A stretch of DNA of 8,263 bases from contig DATDCV010000124.1 in assembly GCA_036524155.1 (NCBI GenBank), positions 1 to 8,263 of the forward strand. The letters run 5' to 3'. The position numbers and the translations under genes are program-made. Positions 6,647 through 8,263 of this stretch are shown here, piece by piece. The first letter of the stretch is position 1. Every line of letters begins with the position of its first letter. The stretch is from DATDCV01 sp036524155 (GTDB lineage Bacteria; Verrucomicrobiota; Verrucomicrobiia; Limisphaerales; UBA8199). The notes under the pieces are model-generated. The model ran no database searches. It was not told where the DNA came from and was given only the letters and a program-made list of their open reading frames with translations.

Positions 6647-6751
6647 CGGCGCGCGGACTTCAGTCCGCAGCAACCCACGACCGCCTCCTGCATCCGGTTT
6701 GCTCGATCCGCCGGTTGACGGAAATTTCTGCGGACTGAAGTCCGCGCGCCG
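6647..6751. mobile_element. 105-bp palindromic repeat element, copy 2 (between sufS and the CPBP gene)
   Basis: Perfect 24-bp inverted repeats at 6647-6670 and 6728-6751 are identical base for base to the arms of copy 1 at 1437-1541, and the interior is also exactly 57 bp. Aligned without gaps in the same orientation, about 28 of 57 interior bases agree with copy 1 by hand count, most of them in the right half. The arms are therefore much better conserved than the interior. In this position the element would form a long hairpin in the 3' region of the suf transcript or the leader of the downstream gene. The flanking DNA of the two copies shows no clear similarity. Confidence 0.8.
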
Positions 6752-6843
6752 GGTGCTCGGCCTACCCGTGATTCGCCCCCAGGTGGCGGAGATTTTGTTC
6801 GCTCTCCAAACGGCGGCCGCGTATATACGGCTGCGCGACACGC

Positions 6844-7719
6844 ATGAGCTTGAAACTGGCAAACCCCGGGTTCGGAATGGCGGTAGTGTTGTCCATCATG
6901 GTGGTCGCCATTCAGACGTTGCTGGCTCTGCCACTGGCGATCCTCGATGAGGTGTTTGTGCGGGCGTTCCAGTTGCCGCGGCCCGGGCTGGCGCAGAACC
7001 CGCTGATGGGCGCGTTTATTAACGTCCTGGCACTGGGCGGCCCCGTAGCGCTGGGGCTTTACCTCAACCGCCTCCCGTTCCGCCAGGCTTTTCCGCTGGC
7101 GCGGCTTCCGCTGGCGCAGGTGATTGCGATGATTCTCACCGTCGTTGGGGGCGACGTGTTGCTTTCCGAAGCCGATAATCTGTTCCGCTCCATCTTTCCC
7201 GCGCCGCAATTTCTGGTCGAAGCCTACAAACAGGTGTTCACCTCCCAGGGAAACCTGGTCGAGCGCATTTTCCTGCTGGTGATCGTCGCGCCGGTCTCGG
7301 AAGAGTTGCTGTTTCGGGGCCTCATCTTGCGCGGCCTGTTGAGCCGCCACGGGCCGGTTCTCGCCGTCGGACTTAGCTCATTGTTGTTCGCGTTGGTGCA
7401 CATGAACCCGTGGCAATTTGTTTCCGCTTTTTGGCTCGGGGTCGCTTTCGGGTGGTTTTTCCTTCGCACCGGATCGATTAATATTTGCATCCTGGGCCAC
7501 GCTGTTTCCAACGGGTTGTTCGTATTCTTTACTTCCCTGGCAACCGATATCCCCGGGCTGACAACGGCGCCGGAGGCCGGGCACGTGGTGTTTCAGCCCT
7601 GGTGGCTGGACGCGGCAGGCGCGCTGATGTTGCTGGGAGGCGTCGCCTGTTTTTCCCTGACTACGCGGGGTCGGGAGCCGGCGGCTCAAACCCTTTCTTC
7701 GCCGCCTCTCACGCCGTAA
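6844..7719 (+). CDS. CPBP-family intramembrane glutamic endopeptidase (ABI/CAAX protease-like)
   Basis: The protein is 291 residues and very hydrophobic, with about seven or eight membrane segments (near 12-35, 56-75, 90-108, 141-151, 172-187, 190-207, 211-231 and 253-273). The family's catalytic signature is complete: EE153-154 with Arg158 in VSEELLFRG, Phe182 to His186 in FALVH, and the third motif His219 to Asn223 in HAVSN. The family includes Rce1-type CAAX proteases and bacterial ABI proteins, which cleave peptides within the membrane. Bacterial substrates are mostly unknown, and some members act in bacteriocin immunity; nothing nearby indicates that here. The start at 6844 has no clear Shine-Dalgarno. 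A TATATA-like patch at 6822-6827 lacks a well-spaced -35 box. The gene is 228 bp after sufS, with the palindromic element between, so it is probably a separate unit. It is convergent with the flavoprotein gene downstream. Confidence 0.9.
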   Translation: MSLKLANPGFGMAVVLSIMVVAIQTLLALPLAILDEVFVRAFQLPRPGLAQNPLMGAFINVLALGGPVALGLYLNRLPFRQAFPLARLPLAQVIAMILTVVGGDVLLSEADNLFRSIFPAPQFLVEAYKQVFTSQGNLVERIFLLVIVAPVSEELLFRGLILRGLLSRHGPVLAVGLSSLLFALVHMNPWQFVSAFWLGVAFGWFFLRTGSINICILGHAVSNGLFVFFTSLATDIPGLTTAPEAGHVVFQPWWLDAAGALMLLGGVACFSLTTRGREPAAQTLSSPPLTP

Positions 7720-7777
7720 TTCCATCGCGCAACGGCCGAACGCGAGGCGGGTATTGGACAGCCGACAGGTGCTTATC

Positions 7778-7797
7778 GCCGGCTTACGCCAGCCGGC
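7778..7797. other. Short hairpin over the stop codon of the minus-strand flavoprotein gene
   Basis: GCCGGC (7778-7783) and GCCGGC (7792-7797) form a 6-bp perfect stem around an 8-nt loop that contains the minus-strand TAA stop (7786-7784). It sits in the short convergent gap after the CPBP gene and could slow transcription from either side. Neither strand has a T-tract after the stem, so it does not qualify as a standard intrinsic terminator. Confidence 0.3.
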
Positions 7798-8263
7798 ACC
7801 CCGCGCAGCCCGTGCCCTTGAGCATGATGGCGCCGGTCGGGCACACTTCGGCCGCGCGACGGCCGGACTTCCGCAGCGCCTCGGCCATGGGCCGATCAAA
7901 GGGCACCCCCACCGCCACCTCGAAGCCGCGCCCCACGAACGCCAAACCGAGCTCCTCCCCGGCCTCCGCCGCGACCTTCACGCACGCGCCGCACATAATG
8001 CACTTCCCCGGCTCGTAGACGATGTCCGGGTGCGAAGTGTCGCGCGCAAAATGCCGCCGCTCACCGAAGAAATGCTGCGGGTCGACGCCGTAATCAGTCG
8101 CGTACTGGCGCAGCCGACAGGGAATCGCCTTGCCGCAGCCACAGCCGAGACACCGGCGCGACTCCTTTCCGGCGGCTTCCGTCGAAAACCCAAGCTCCAC
8201 TTCCTCAAAGGTCGTCCGGCGCTTCTCCATCTCCAAATGTGGCATGGCCGCGCGCGGTGACTG
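7784..8263 (-). CDS. C-terminal part of a GltD-like FAD/NAD(P) oxidoreductase with a 4Fe-4S ferredoxin domain (partial, 5' end off window)
   Basis: The frame is open to the right edge, upstream of a Met at 8245, so that Met is internal and the gene starts outside the window. The visible part begins RAAMPHLEMEKRRTTFEEVE and continues to LGF, SRRCLGC. This is the characteristic end of glutamate-synthase small-subunit-type flavoproteins (MP..., R...F.EVE.GF, RCL.C). Counting from Met 8245, a Cys-rich motif C32-x2-C35-x-C37-x5-C43 is followed by GERRHFARDTSHPD. A ferredoxin-like part comes next: EPGKCIMCGACVK (Cys82, 85, 88), GRGFEVAVGVPF (105-116) and CPTGA (Cys135). The last four Cys would suit one 4Fe-4S cluster. 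The region resembles the ferredoxin segment of HoxU/NuoG/formate-dehydrogenase-type proteins. The tail has a further CAGC pair (147-150). The likely role is electron transfer between NAD(P)H and an Fe-S partner; the exact enzyme cannot be named from this fragment. Confidence 0.8.
   Translation of the reverse strand, partial: QSPRAAMPHLEMEKRRTTFEEVELGFSTEAAGKESRRCLGCGCGKAIPCRLRQYATDYGVDPQHFFGERRHFARDTSHPDIVYEPGKCIMCGACVKVAAEAGEELGLAFVGRGFEVAVGVPFDRPMAEALRKSGRRAAEVCPTGAIMLKGTGCAGCRLA

Noticed and set aside
6795..6827. Promoter for the CPBP gene from TTGTTC and TATATA
   Set aside because: The -35 match is 3 of 6 and the spacing is 21 bp, outside the usual 16-18 bp range.
6642..6950. Plus-strand frame of 102 codons running through repeat copy 2
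   Set aside because: Much of it is the repeat element and the rest overlaps the CPBP gene in another frame; there is no sign that it is translated.
6334..7350. Minus-strand open frame of 338 codons opposite sufS and the CPBP gene
   Set aside because: It is low-complexity, Gln/Arg-rich and spans two well-supported plus-strand genes and a repeat; it is an antisense artefact.
7864..7880. Partial resemblance to the palindromic element core (CGGACTTCCGCAG)
   Set aside because: It lies inside the flavoprotein coding sequence, lacks the second arm and the AGT of the core, and is best explained by chance.
7485..8260. Plus-strand open frames (177 and 168 codons) over the right end
   Set aside because: The minus strand of the same region encodes clear ferredoxin and GltD-type Cys motifs; the plus-strand products match nothing.

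Overview
The window is GC-rich bacterial DNA, most likely from a Verrucomicrobia-type genome (Pedosphaera/Limisphaerales-like). That placement is an inference. It rests on a secreted SGNH-fold protein with a C-terminal 'FYRL' ending, an outer-membrane FadL porin (so a Gram-negative envelope), a SUF gene set that includes SufT, and several ~100-bp inverted-repeat elements. No rRNA, tRNA, CRISPR array or transposase gene is visible.

Layout. (1) 1-1200, minus strand: a FadL/OmpP1 outer-membrane transporter, nearly complete but running off the left edge. (2) 1201-1379: the divergent intergenic region, holding a 100-bp imperfect inverted repeat (1228-1327). (3) 1380-2636, plus strand: an exported SGNH/GDSL-fold protein that lacks the catalytic Ser, Asn and His; its N-terminal coding region contains a 105-bp palindromic repeat element in frame. 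(4) 2841-6615, plus strand: an iron-sulfur cluster assembly run, sufD-sufU-sufT-sufS, without sufB or sufC. (5) 6616-6843: a gap holding a second copy of the 105-bp element. (6) 6844-7719, plus strand: a CPBP-family intramembrane protease. (7) 7784-8263, minus strand, convergent: the C-terminal end of a GltD-like flavoprotein with a ferredoxin-type 4Fe-4S domain, cut by the right edge.

How the genes work together. SufS (cysteine desulfurase), SufU (sulfur acceptor or scaffold), SufD (part of the SufBCD scaffold) and SufT (maturation factor) form one pathway. The SufB and SufC partners must be encoded elsewhere. The partial Fe-S flavoprotein would be a client of such a pathway, but nothing shows a specific link. 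The other genes look like ordinary neighbours.

The least ordinary features are the two 105-bp elements (24-bp perfect terminal inverted repeats identical between copies, interior of equal length but diverged), the use of one of them as 35 in-frame codons, and the apparently catalytically dead SGNH protein.
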